A stretch of 34,584 nt of DNA from Porodaedalea pini. Lineage: Eukaryota; Basidiomycota; Agaricomycetes; Hymenochaetales; Hymenochaetaceae. Made by a program: the position numbers and the translations under genes. Under the pieces are notes generated by a model. That model worked only from the letters and a program-made list of their open reading frames with translations, had not been told where the DNA came from and ran no database searches. The stretch covers positions 1 through 34,584 of the forward strand of contig NBAY01000159.1 of assembly GCA_002794775.1 (NCBI GenBank). The letters run 5' to 3'. Below are positions 20,350 through 30,562 of this stretch, piece by piece. Position 1 is the stretch's first letter. Each line of letters begins with the position of its first letter.

Positions 20350-23133
20350 TACAAGCCCTTGGGGTCAAGTTCGTCGCCTGAGTGCACATCGTCCTGTAGG
20401 CGTGCACCATTCGTCCTCGAAGCCTCCTGTATGCCGACATCAGAGCTTTTGACGGGTTGATCTGCCCTAGCAGAATCGTCTACCTCCCTGCTGTCTGAAC
20501 CGGCGTGTTTCTTCTTAGTGAACCTCTCTGGGGTGGTGGTACTGGCCGAACACTTTCGTGGTACTACTTGGGAGTTGTTCTGTCCCCAAAAAAGTTCCAC
20601 GCGTTTCGTAATACCTGAAAACACACGAATAAGTGTGTTTGTTCCCCACCGTGGGCGAGAGGTCCGAGGTTGTCTTCAGTATATAAGATCCACACACCTT
20701 GTCCGTTTTTTATGAGGTGAACTTCATGCGCAGCTGGCTCATCGACGTCCATCCCGAAGTCACCATTTCCGTTGCCGGGGCTGAAGTTGTGCAGTTCATC
20801 TATCTCCACATAGGCCTTGGGTTTTTTGCGCGTCCTGATAGGGATTTTGCTACCCTTTGGGTACGTCAGCTGAGGGTACGGTAGTTGTCGACTCCAACGC
20901 ACTTCAATCAAGGCGTCGTCGCCATCCTCTTCCTCGCTGGACTCATAATCCTCAATGAACACCCTGTGCTTCTTTCCTGCGTGGTCGGAAGCACTTGATG
21001 CGTTCACTTTCTTCGAATGCACCTGCGTCTGCCTCAGGTCCGGGACTGGAACGTCATCTTCTTCTTTCTCATCACCACCGGCGTGTTCATCTTTGCACTT
21101 GCCTTTGACCTCACCTTCGTCCCTCTCAATGTCTGGTTCGTTGTCGTCATCTCGCTCCTCGACAATCTCTTTCGACTTCTTGGGACGACGAGGCTTCTTT
21201 GCGAGAGGTTTGGCACCTGGATTACCCCATGCCGGCACAGATTTCGGACGTTCTCCGAGATTTCTGGGTGACAGCGGCATATTGGACGGAGGCTGGTCGA
21301 CTTCGGGCTCCACCTCTGGAAACTCTGGCTTCAAGCTTGTGCTCCGCAGACGAATCTCCCTCGTCAGCCACTCCTCTGGCTCATCTCCTGTGAGGTCGAT
21401 GACCACCCCCTTTTGGGCGTTCGAGCGTACATCTTCGATCTTGCTGCTCAGGATCTGGATGACTTGAAGGCTGACAGGTTTCAACTTCTGCTGCTTGTCC
21501 CACTCATGGTCAACATCTGCAATTTGAATCTGGCTCTTGTCTATTGCAGGGGATGACAATTCGATAATATTTCGGCTCTCCCAGTCTCTAAGTATGGCGG
21601 ACATCAAGTCATTGAACGACTTCCGGCCGAATACTGCCATCTTGCAGATGAGGTTCAGCAGGCCATACTCGATGTCACGGCACTGGGTGTGCACAATGTC
21701 ACGGCACTGGGTGTGCAGAAGGAGAGCCATGACTCCCATGCCCTTTAAGGTGTCAAGAAAGCTAGCTCATCAGAGATGGAAAAAAGAGCTCACTTCGACT
21801 ATTTGCCTAAGGCCAACGCGAGACAACCCACTCTGCATGTACTGGAGTGTGCTCAGAAGGCACACAGGCGATATTGCAGTTGTGAGATAAAGGGGGCGGA
21901 GAAAATCGAAGTCGTCCATCTTCATGAGTGATTCCGAGAGATTAGGGTAGAATTCCCTAAATTATTACGTTGTAAACACATCAGAAAATGAAAGCAAGTA
22001 GAAGGTGTTGACAAACTTTAACACCTCGACGATATGAGGAGGCACGTAGCTAGGATCATCAGTAGGACGCATAGACTCCCTCTGACAAATTCAGCCCTTG
22101 TTAGCTGACTAACACACTGAGCGGACGGAGTAAAAGGGACGATAAACACCTGAGCAAGAGCAAATAGGCCAAGTGCTGCCTGGCAGAAGTTGTTTTCTAC
22201 CTTGGCCAACCTTACGCGTGACTCAGTGTCCTCTATACCACCCATCAGGGATGCCAATACTGATGTCCTCTGCAATATCCCTGCAGAGGCGTTGCTCTGT
22301 CCAGGAACCAGCGAACGAGAGGTCAGCGAGGTAACCCCTGACATCTCAGCATGCTCATTTTTGTCCTCGGATCCTGCTGGCCTCGAGTCCCCAGCAGTGA
22401 CGCTCTGAACACTTTTATGTTTCCCCCTCTTCTTGGGAGGCTTCTTTGCAGGTTCTGTAGATGCGACGGGTGTATTCTTGTAGGTGTTCCAAATGTTGAG
22501 GAAACTAGCGAGCGTCTCATCCCACTTCAGGTGTAGGTTGAAGATTCTCTGGTACTTCTCAATGTCCGATCTCTTTCCGGGTGGCATGTGTGGTATGGGA
22601 AGTGGGCGGTTGTCGGTATCCAGGTGATCACTTAAAGCCCATGCCAACCTGTTGGCAACGATGAGCTGCATAAAAGTGTGCGTGAAGTCGGTTGCGGTGG
22701 TCCATTGCAAGTTATTGCGAAAGGCATGGTGAGCTAGTACGCGTCCGTCATGCTCTGAACATTTCAAGCTTTTTTTCAGCTGTAGATCAAAGTCCTGCAC
22801 GTTTCTGAATAGCAAGGATACGATACTTCCCTCGTCAAAGTCTCCACTGAGTGATTTCATAGAAGAGCCTTCGAGATAAAACTGCCACATTTCTGGTTCG
22901 GCATAGTAGGCAGCAGAAGCCCCGACAGGGGTTAAGACCACAGCAGCTGTCTTCCCATTGAGAGAGCACCTCTTCCAACACTTATTGAGCTCCTCCTTTA
23001 CTGCCCAGTCGTCGTCGTTTGTCTCGCTAGGTGAAACCTCACGAATTGTTTTAGGCGTCATGGAGAGTAGCTTAGAGGTGCTTGCTTGCATTGGGAGTGG
23101 TGAGCGGTGAGTGCAAAGTCGCGGATTAGGCAT
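20337..23133 (-). CDS. Unknown five-exon gene with a SUMO-interaction-like motif
   Basis: I do not recognise this protein. Proposed exons on the minus strand: 23133-22150, 22081-22017, 21956-21794, 21742-20698 and 20614-20337. The introns (68, 60, 51 and 83 nt) have GTGTTT, GTTTGT, GTGAGC and GTGTGT donors and AG acceptors, and every join keeps frame. The product is about 840 residues. The N-terminal third looks globular (WKRCSLNGKTAAVVLTPVG, EMWQFYLEGSSMKSLSGDF, LHLKWDETLASFLNIWNTY). The middle is polar, with VVIDLTGDEPEEW, which resembles a SUMO-interacting motif, followed by Lys-rich and acidic tracts (EERDDDNEPDIERDEGEV, ESSEEEDGDDA) typical of nuclear proteins. The last three codons and stop lie in the 365-bp repeat, so the natural C-terminus is probably lost. 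It shares strand with the RTC4-like gene beyond the retroelement. Confidence 0.6.
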
Positions 23134-23215
23134 GAGTTGCTTAGCGTGAATTCAATGATGCCATCACGCCTTACACGTGACAAGGTTGGCTTCTGTAGTC
23201 ATGGGAGTATCATGT

Positions 23216-23322
23216 GTGACTGATGGGCTTTTAGCAATGCTAAAAGCGCGTCAGTCACAGTCACATCCCATGCGCGTTACAGTGACTGACGGGCTTTTAG
23301 CATCACTAGAAGCCTGTCAGTC
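23216..23322. repeat. Two tandem related hairpins
   Basis: The first, 23216-23258, pairs GTGACTGATGGGCTTTTAGCA with TGCTAAAAGC..TCAGTCAC. The second, 23284-23322, pairs GACTGACGGGCTTTTAG with CTAGAAGCCTGTCAGTC. Both arms are the same sequence family (GACTGAYGGGCTTTTAGCA), so the block is four alternating copies of one ~20-bp unit. It may be a foldback/MITE remnant; weaker inverted similarity extends to about 23180 and 23355. Confidence 0.7.
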
Positions 23323-23675
23323 GCTCACGATGACTCCTAGGGTCAAGGCTGCCTTCTGTGCTCAGAAATCCTGTACCAAAATCACTTGGGTATAATTTTA
23401 AACCTATATGACTATTTATTATGAAAGATAAAAGAGATTACCAAGTCAAATAAGTAGAAAATAATCCTGTACGAAACGACTGTCACGAGTTGGACTGAAT
23501 GAGCGTGCTGAGTTGGACCAAAGGGGTTGAGAAGGAAATTAAAAGCTTAATGAGGGTATTGTGAACCTGACAGTTGAACATTGGATGAAGTAAAAAGAGA
23601 GGCAAATGAGTGGCGGTTAGTTGGCTTAGAATCGATCTCAAAAGAATGGCGCAGCATGTGGAAGTAGCTTAGGGC

Positions 23676-23680
23676 GACTA
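23676..23680. repeat. Target-site duplication GACTA, left
   Basis: GACTA immediately precedes the left LTR and is repeated exactly at 30616-30620 after the right LTR. Confidence 0.93.
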
Positions 23681-24103
23681 TGTCAGCGACGGACTACGGG
23701 TACGCAAATGGTAGCCGGGTCACGCGGAACTCAGTCAGAGAGGAGGGAGACAAGAGAGAGAGCGGTGAGCCAGGGGGAACTGACACAGCGCGGAGATAAG
23801 GAACAGCTTCTGGACGTAGCCAGGTAGAATTGACCAGGTCGAAACTAGGGCATAAGTACAGGAGGACTACCTACTTATATACCCTTCAGCGGCTGCACAC
23901 GGACCAGGGAATTAACTACTACATAAGGATAGATGATAGAACATCGTGGAACTTCATAGAATAATGAAATCATAGGATCGGTCAGCGAGTAAGGATAGTG
24001 CGAGAAGGAGCGTAATGAATAATGAGTAAGCAGGAATAAGCGTGATTAGTGATGGATAGATAAGATATGATAAGATAAGATAATTTAAAAAGTGTCCATG
24101 ACA
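23681..24103 (-). repeat. 3' LTR of the Ty3/gypsy element
   Basis: A 423-bp repeat with TGTCA..TGACA ends, matching 30193-30615 at all but six positions. In element orientation it starts at 24103. It contains the TATA-like box (TATATAAG, 23874-23881) and a GATA cluster (24054-24083). Confidence 0.96.
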
Positions 24104-24106
24104 TGA

Positions 24107-24116
24107 CCCTCCCCTT
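24107..24116 (-). promoter_or_regulatory. Polypurine tract
   Basis: On the minus strand AAGGGGAGGG lies just inside the 3' LTR and touches the TGA stop of pol (24116-24118). This is the expected site for plus-strand DNA priming. Three bases (TCA) separate it from the LTR start. Confidence 0.75.
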
Positions 24117-27100
24117 CAAGGCGAGCGTCCCGATCGCCCTTGTTCTCTACCCTGGAACTTACCGGCCCACCACTGTGCCACTCCTTTCTGTCTCTCAGGC
24201 TCCGTCATTTCAAACACGGGTCGGAACTTCAGCTGTGACATCTCTAGGGTGTTGAGGGCGCGAGGAGCACTGGGAGTTGATTTATGAAATTCGTCAATGG
24301 CCTCTTGAGAGTTCGTCAAATTCTCAATTGGCTCCCAGGTGCGTTCTTCGTTCGGATACCCTTTCCAATGTACGAGGTATTTGAGCTTCCCTCGCACAAG
24401 TTTGGAGTCGACAACCTTTTCGACCTCATATTCCGGCACATCGTCAATGATTTCGGGTGGGGGTGGAAGATCCTGCTTTTGCGACGTATACTGCGGCTCG
24501 TGGTATGGGGAGAGGAGCACTTCATTGAAAACCGGATAGACTTTTTTCCATGTACGTGGAAGTTTAAGTCTATATGCTGACGTGCCGATTTTCTTTTCGA
24601 CAATGAAAGGCCCATAACGTTTATCTCCCAGCTTCTTCATAGGACGATCTGTCTTTAAGTGAGTTCCTTCGAGCATGACCTTTTCCCCAGGTTTATACTC
24701 GATGGATTCTCCCTTCGTCCTGTCATAGAAGCGCTTCATGGTTTCGGCCGCATGCTTTAATGCCGATTCGGTTTCCTCCCTGATCTTGGCCATACGGTCG
24801 GCAAACTGCTTAGCGGACTCATTGGTCGATTCGCGTCTGGGATTTGTGCCCTTATATGGGTGTCTCCCATGGTTGACGAAAAAGGGTGACGCTCCTGTCG
24901 ACGTTTGTTCTTTGTCGTTGTACGTGAATTCCGCTAGCGCAAGCCATTCCGCCCAGTCCGACTGATGGTGGTTAACAAAGAGACAAAGGTACTGTTCAAT
25001 CTCTTGGTTTATCCATTCTGTCTGACCATCTGTCTGTGAGTGATATGCCGTTGACGGGTTTCCCTCGATGCCCAGTAACCGGTATAGTTCGTTCATGAAT
25101 TTGGACTCGAACTGTGATCCTCTGTCATGAATAAACTTGCGCGGTATGCCGTGTAGCCTGAAGACATGATCCCGGTAGAGCCTCGCCATTCCTTCCGACG
25201 TTATGCTCACTGAGGTAGGGATCGCATGCACCTGTTTACTGAACCTGTCAACGAAGACACAGATTGCGTTATGCCCATTGGACTCGGGTAGTTCGCCGAT
25301 CAGGTCTGCTGTGACGATTTCCCAAGGACCTTTCGGGATCTCGTTTGGGTTCAGAGGATTGTGCGGTTTCGCTCTGTGTGCCTTTGTACGTTGGCACGCA
25401 TCACATCCCTCGACATACATTCGAACATCTCGTTGGATTCCCGGCCACCAGTAGTTGCGTGTGATCAACTCATGGGTCTTGTAGCGTCCTGGGTGTCCTG
25501 CGAGCGTGCTGTCGTGATGGTTTCGAATGATGTCTTCTCGGAGTTTATGGTCTTTCGGCACATAGATCCTGCCCTTCCACATCAACAACCCTTCTTCTTC
25601 CTCCCACTCCCGTTCCTTCCGCTCTAATGCCTTCACAACTGCTCTGTCCCTGTTGTTTCGTACCCTTTTAATTCGTTTAACAAAGTCTGCATCCAGCGCT
25701 TCTAGCAGTGTTTCGTTTACAAATAAGTCCGGCTTGAGCAAAACTATGTCGATATTGTCATTCTCCCCCCTCTCATGATCCGCTCGTCTCAAGAGGAGGT
25801 CAGCCTTAGTCATCAGGGCACCTGGTTTATGGAACAGTTTGAAGTCGTAGTCCGCTAACTCCTGTAGCCATCTCGCTTGTCGGTGGTTAATCTTCTGGGG
25901 TTTTCGGAAATACTGGAGGTTGAGGTGATCCGACCAGATTTCAAAGGTTTGCGTTGCCCCTAGAAGATATTGTCGCCAGTCATCCAGTGTGCACATGATC
26001 GTGAACATCTCTTTGTCATAGATTTCGTAATTGCGCTCTGCTTGGCTAAGCGCTTGCGATCGGTATGCAATTGGATGCCACTTTCCATCAACAAATTGGG
26101 ACAGAATGGCGCCGTTAGCGAAATGCGACGAATCAGCCTCCACCCGAAATTGACCGTCATCAGTAGGCACTGTGAGTACAGGTTCTTCACAGAGCTTCTG
26201 TTTCAGACATTCAAATGCCTCCTGTTGCTCCACCTCCCACTTCCACTCTACATCTCCGGTCAACACTGTCAAGGGCTTCGCATAGTGACTGAATGCTAGG
26301 ATGAAGCGGCGGTAATAGTTGCAGAACCCAAGGAAAGACTGTAGTTCTTTCTTGTTCTTAGGCACTGGCCAATCTTTTACACCCGTCACTTTGGCTGGAT
26401 CCATGCGAATCTGTCCGTTGCCGAGGATATGCCCAAGATAGTTCACGGTCTCTTGAGCGAAGCTGCACTTTTCTGGCTTTAAGAACAACTTGTTTGCTCG
26501 CAACACTTCCAGGACTTGTCGGACGAGTTTGTCATGATGTTCGCGAGTTCGTGCGAAGATCAGGATGTCGTCCATGTAGACTATGACGTGTCCATCATTG
26601 ACGAGTTCTCGGAAGATCTCGTTCATGAATCCTTGGAAGGTTGCCGGTGAGTTTGTGAGACCGAAAAACATGACCGTTGGTTCGAATAGACCGCGGTTTG
26701 TCCTGAAGGCGGCTTTATGCTCGTCACCCTCTCGAATCCGAATGTTATTGTAACCCCAACGTATGTCAAGCTTCGTGAAGAATTTCGCCTGTTTCGTTTT
26801 GTCAATGAGCTCTTGGATTAGAGGTAACGGGTATTTGTTCTTAACCGTCATCTCGTTGAGCCGGCGATAGTCCTGTACGGGGCGAAGCTTGCCATCCTTC
26901 TTTTTTATGAAGAAGAAGGGGGATGCCATCTCAGATTGAGAGTTACGAATACGACCAGTTCTCAAGTTTTCGGTGAGGAATTCGTCCAGTGCCACCTGTT
27001 CGGATGGGCTGAGCGGGTAGATTTTACAGTCAGAGAGCTTTGATCCCGGCTTGAGTTCAATAGCATGATCCCAAGGGCGTCTCTCTGGTAACTGATCGAA

Positions 27101-28255
27101 TTCCTGTTCACTGAAGACGTCCGCGAACTCTTTGACATAGTTCGGGACTTCCTCGAGCACCTGTTGTCTGACCTTCAGCGCTTTTCTCGGATCGGACTTA
27201 ATGTACCTGTCCCAATCGAAGAGGAAGAGCTGATCGCCGTCTTCAAGTTCCACCAAATCAAGGTTTTCGTCGGGGTCTGCATCAATGTCCTCTAGACTAC
27301 AGATATAGCCGCATACATCGGGGCATCGATCAAATTCGATCGTTGATTTTTGCCAGTCGATGTTGGGATTGTGCAGCTTTAACCATTCATGTCCGATGAA
27401 CACATCTGTTTTCCCTAGATCTGTGACCGCGAAGTGGATGCGCTCCGAATGATCTTTAATCATCATGCGCATTTCCACAAACTCTGTGATCGAGCCGTCC
27501 TTGTTGAGCGTGCCGTCAGCATTATAGACTCGGATTGGGATGGGTGTCTTTTTTGTCCGGATCTGATGCTTTTCGACGAAGGATCGGTTGATACATGAGC
27601 CAGTGCAGCCACTGTCCAGTAGGGCGTCTACCTTGAACTGGTTACCGGTGTCGGTCATTTGAAGGAGAATCGGTACCATGAGCTGTTGCCCCCGAGACCC
27701 TCTTACGAACCGTTTCGGACCCCTCAGGTCCCTAACAGCTGCCACGGCATCTGGTTCTTCTAGCGCAATGATTTGACGCACCGTCTCTTCATTCGCTTCA
27801 GCATGCCTCTGCTGTTTCATCCACACTCGGAGAGTCGTTAAAGCACTTTCGAGTTTATCCTCTTTGAGACGCCGTACTACCCATGGGGCCGTAAAGGGGA
27901 CAGGGCGATCTCTCCAGGACTTCCTCTCAGCTTGTTTCGACGAGTTTTCATTTTTCACGGATTTCGGTTCAGTTCCGGCCAAGGAAGAAATAGAATTAAA
28001 AGATTCGGAACAGGGTTTTACATGATTTTTTGACACAGGAGTAGGACGAGATGATAAGGCAGACGTGTTGTTACATATAGGCATATCTATACTACTAGCT
28101 ACTGGTACAGGGACAGAAGGAATATTTTTGCGAGTGACATTGCTTTTTACATTTTTTTGTATTTTATCTAAATTATCTACAGAGTCCATAGAATTATCAA
28201 AAATGGCCGTTTGAAAAACCGAAACTGAACCTATCCCAGTCAGTGCCGTGTTCAC
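24116..28255 (-). CDS. pol: Pol polyprotein (protease, RT, RNase H, integrase, chromodomain)
   Basis: One open frame of about 1,379 codons. After a Ser/Lys-rich lead-in, an aspartic protease shows ALLDSGCTGS (~211-220). The reverse transcriptase has the catalytic VIVYMDDILIF (YMDD at 26567-26578, about residues 560-563). RNase H follows with VEADSSHFANGAILSQ and NYEIYDKEM; its tail motif reads KADLLLRR where relatives usually have KADALSRR. Integrase has the HHCC zinc finger (HHDSTLAGHPG..CDACQRT) and DDE residues in TADLIGELP, HDRGSQFES and QTDGQTEWIN. A C-terminal chromodomain (YEVEKVVDSKLVRGKLKYLV, HWKGYPNEERTWEP) should target integration to modified chromatin. The frame is -1 relative to gag and its nominal first codon is GTG at 28255, so it is probably expressed by frameshift or reinitiation rather than from its own ATG. 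Confidence 0.95.
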   Translation of the reverse strand: MNTALTGIGSVSVFQTAIFDNSMDSVDNLDKIQKNVKSNVTRKNIPSVPVPVASSIDMPICNNTSALSSRPTPVSKNHVKPCSESFNSISSLAGTEPKSVKNENSSKQAERKSWRDRPVPFTAPWVVRRLKEDKLESALTTLRVWMKQQRHAEANEETVRQIIALEEPDAVAAVRDLRGPKRFVRGSRGQQLMVPILLQMTDTGNQFKVDALLDSGCTGSCINRSFVEKHQIRTKKTPIPIRVYNADGTLNKDGSITEFVEMRMMIKDHSERIHFAVTDLGKTDVFIGHEWLKLHNPNIDWQKSTIEFDRCPDVCGYICSLEDIDADPDENLDLVELEDGDQLFLFDWDRYIKSDPRKALKVRQQVLEEVPNYVKEFADVFSEQEFDQLPERRPWDHAIELKPGSKLSDCKIYPLSPSEQVALDEFLTENLRTGRIRNSQSEMASPFFFIKKKDGKLRPVQDYRRLNEMTVKNKYPLPLIQELIDKTKQAKFFTKLDIRWGYNNIRIREGDEHKAAFRTNRGLFEPTVMFFGLTNSPATFQGFMNEIFRELVNDGHVIVYMDDILIFARTREHHDKLVRQVLEVLRANKLFLKPEKCSFAQETVNYLGHILGNGQIRMDPAKVTGVKDWPVPKNKKELQSFLGFCNYYRRFILAFSHYAKPLTVLTGDVEWKWEVEQQEAFECLKQKLCEEPVLTVPTDDGQFRVEADSSHFANGAILSQFVDGKWHPIAYRSQALSQAERNYEIYDKEMFTIMCTLDDWRQYLLGATQTFEIWSDHLNLQYFRKPQKINHRQARWLQELADYDFKLFHKPGALMTKADLLLRRADHERGENDNIDIVLLKPDLFVNETLLEALDADFVKRIKRVRNNRDRAVVKALERKEREWEEEEGLLMWKGRIYVPKDHKLREDIIRNHHDSTLAGHPGRYKTHELITRNYWWPGIQRDVRMYVEGCDACQRTKAHRAKPHNPLNPNEIPKGPWEIVTADLIGELPESNGHNAICVFVDRFSKQVHAIPTSVSITSEGMARLYRDHVFRLHGIPRKFIHDRGSQFESKFMNELYRLLGIEGNPSTAYHSQTDGQTEWINQEIEQYLCLFVNHHQSDWAEWLALAEFTYNDKEQTSTGASPFFVNHGRHPYKGTNPRRESTNESAKQFADRMAKIREETESALKHAAETMKRFYDRTKGESIEYKPGEKVMLEGTHLKTDRPMKKLGDKRYGPFIVEKKIGTSAYRLKLPRTWKKVYPVFNEVLLSPYHEPQYTSQKQDLPPPPEIIDDVPEYEVEKVVDSKLVRGKLKYLVHWKGYPNEERTWEPIENLTNSQEAIDEFHKSTPSAPRALNTLEMSQLKFRPVFEMTEPERQKGVAQWWAGKFQGREQGRSGRSP

Positions 28256-29337
28256 TGCTGGGGTTCCGCAAAATCCAACTCCCGCTCAAAGAGCGCCTCC
28301 TCTTCTTCCTCCGCAAAGTCTGACTCCTTGAGCGTCGCGGTCTCGTCTGCCCAGACTTTTCTCTCTCGGGGTTCCATCCCCATCAACACAGCCCTTATCA
28401 CCTTCTTCTGCATCGGGCAATTTCTCTGTAGATGTCCAGATTCCTTGCAGTAGTAGCAGAGTCCGGCTTTCCTCAGCTCTTCGAGTGAGACGTCCATCGG
28501 CTTCCCCATGCCTCCGTATGTGACTCCGGTGGCATCGCGTCTTTCGGGGATTCTCGGTGTGAACGTCTGGGTAGGTTTTGGTGGGAGCACCTGAGGTCTG
28601 GACGGGGCCGCGTGCATTTGTTCGATGGCCTTCATCTGACGTCTAGCGTTGTCGAATCGAATGGCTTTTTCTTGCCAGCCTTTGTACGTGGTTGGGACCG
28701 TGTCACTCATTTCGATTCGGTATACGATCTCTCTATCCAAGGCTTTCATCAGTTTGTGGATGAGGGTGTCGTCATTCTTTGCGTCATCGTTGTATCCTGC
28801 CGCACGGCGATAGATGTCGAACTGCTGGAAGAATTGGTCGGCTGTGATGTCTCGGGTGTGCTTCCAGCTATCCAATTTTTGCATGGCGTTCATGCGTTCG
28901 TTCGGATCTCCGAACGCTTTCTCCAGCTGTTCGTTAAACTTCTGGCGACTGACGAGCGAAAAGATCAGATAGCCATCCATCTTGATGCTTTCCAGGAAGT
29001 TCTGTGCCCAGAGTGCGGCCGAGCCTTCCGTCATGAACGACAACACGAAAAGGAAGTAGTCCTTGTCGTTCATGAAGTCCTCTGCGTTAGCTTCAACGTA
29101 AAGGGTGATGGCACGTTCGAACTTCTTGTAGTCTCGCCCGTTGAATGCCTCGGGTTTGGCGATATGTCTTCCTCCACTGCGGTTTGTTGGTGGAGGGACA
29201 GGTGCGGCTGCGGCTGCTGGCGTGGGGGTTGCGAGTAATCCCAGGCCGTGTAGCGCGTTGATGATCTCCTGCATCATGTCGTTTGAGATCGTCGGAGTTG
29301 CGGCTGCTGGCGCAGCTGGGGCTTGGGGTTCTGCCAT
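28252..29337 (-). CDS. gag: Gag-like capsid/nucleocapsid protein
   Basis: An open frame of 361 residues from ATG at 29335-29337 to TGA at 28252-28254. An Ala/Pro-rich N-terminus is followed by a retrotransposon gag region (AFNGRDYKKFERAITLYVEA, LFVLSFMTEGSAALWAQNF, FNEQLEKAFGDPNER). A CCHC zinc knuckle, CYYCKESGHLQRNC (28417-28458, about residues 294-307), should bind the genomic RNA. An acidic tail (DFAEEEEEALFERELDFAEP) overlaps the start of the pol frame. This is the standard organisation for the structural protein that packages the element RNA. Confidence 0.94.
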   Translation of the reverse strand: MAEPQAPAAPAAATPTISNDMMQEIINALHGLGLLATPTPAAAAAPVPPPTNRSGGRHIAKPEAFNGRDYKKFERAITLYVEANAEDFMNDKDYFLFVLSFMTEGSAALWAQNFLESIKMDGYLIFSLVSRQKFNEQLEKAFGDPNERMNAMQKLDSWKHTRDITADQFFQQFDIYRRAAGYNDDAKNDDTLIHKLMKALDREIVYRIEMSDTVPTTYKGWQEKAIRFDNARRQMKAIEQMHAAPSRPQVLPPKPTQTFTPRIPERRDATGVTYGGMGKPMDVSLEELRKAGLCYYCKESGHLQRNCPMQKKVIRAVLMGMEPRERKVWADETATLKESDFAEEEEEALFERELDFAEPQQ

Positions 29338-30192
29338 GATAGGCGGTGGTGTTGGTGATGGGTGGGGTGGTTGGTGGGCTCCTAGCTCGTCGTCTAGGCG
29401 TACCAGGTCGTCATCGGTCAGGGGTGGTAGTTGTGCGAGGACAGCGTCGGCAGTGTCTTCTGGTGGTGTATTCCACCGCTGTGCCGCTGATCCAGGCAGT
29501 CGAGCGTACGGGTGTGGAGCCAGCTCAAATCAGAGACAACACTGCCAGCCGACAGGTGGTGCGGACGCCTGCGGATCTGATTGAGCGCTGTAACAAAACT
29601 CCTGATGTGGTGGTCGACTTTCACTTGCTGATCAAACCCGGATCTTCCTCTGTGAAGACTCCAACGGGCACCAAGGGACCTTTCTGAAGATCACCCCCAA
29701 GGCCTGGTAGCTACTCTCGAGTGGGTCGGACTCAACGTTACCCCCTCTCAAACGAGCGCTAGTTGATCGAATAGAAAGAGGACGGCGGGTTGTGAAACGA
29801 GTGAGTTTAATAATGAAGGTAAGGAATTAACGACGTATCGGCCTGATCGATGCACGTGAGATCGATCTAAGAATAGGTGTGGGTCGAAGCGATCGTAGTC
29901 GGGGTCGCAGTCCAAGTCATCGGACGCGTCGGATGAGAATGTTGGTCTAGAGTTCGGGGTTACGGACAGGTAGTGGTCAGTTTTGAGGTTGTTGGACAAG
30001 ATGAGGGTTGAGAGTGATGATGATAGATAGTAGGAATAGTTCAATGGTGAGAGTGATTTGCGGGGTACAGGTGAAGGTGTAGATGGTAGCGCGGTAGAGA
30101 GATCGTTGTTGGTAGGAGATGCGAATGTTTAGAGCCAGCGTGGCGTTGGTGACTGAGAATGCGCAAGGCGGTAGGGGTAAGTTTCGACCTTG
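29338..30192 (-). other. Long untranslated leader of the retroelement
   Basis: About 855 bp between the 5' LTR and the gag ATG with no conserved reading frame. The bases right after the LTR (minus strand CAAGGTCGAAACTTACC) do not begin with the TGG typical of a tRNA 3'-end primer site, so primer binding may use an internal tRNA segment or self-priming. I could not settle this. Confidence 0.6.
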
Positions 30193-30385
30193 TGTCAGCG
30201 ACGGACTACGGGTATGCAAATGGTAGCCGGGTCGCGCGGAACTCAGTCAGAGAGGAGGGAGACAAGAGAGAGAGCGGTGAGCCAGGGGGAACTGACACAG
30301 CGCAGAGATAAGGAACAGCTTCTGGACGTAGCCAGGTAGAATTGACCAGGTCGAAACTAGGGCATAAGTACAGGAGGACTACCTA

Positions 30386-30393
30386 CTTATATA
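30386..30393 (-). promoter_or_regulatory. TATA-like box of the 5' LTR
   Basis: Minus strand TATATAAG, placed mid-LTR as expected for the boundary between U3 and R. Confidence 0.5.
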
Positions 30394-30562
30394 CCCTTCA
30401 GCGGCTGCGCACGGACCAGGGAATTAACTACTACATAAGGATAGATGATAGAACGTCGTGGAACTTCATAGAATAATGAAATCATAGGATCGGTCAGCGA
30501 GTAAGGATAGTGCGAGAAGGAGCGTAATGAATAATGAGTAAGCAGGAATAAGCGTGATTAGT

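Larger units (their letters stand above)
23134..23680. other. Intergenic stretch left of the retroelement
   Basis: Apart from two tandem hairpins (23216-23322) and the target duplication at 23676-23680, nothing can be supported here. It probably holds the promoter of the minus-strand gene that starts at 23133. Confidence 0.5.

Noticed and set aside
28612..29238. 208-codon plus-strand frame
   Set aside because: Antisense shadow of gag, which has a clear zinc knuckle and capsid-like region.
29400..30192. Additional ORF in the retroelement leader
   Set aside because: Only short frames without domains occur; the region is best taken as leader.
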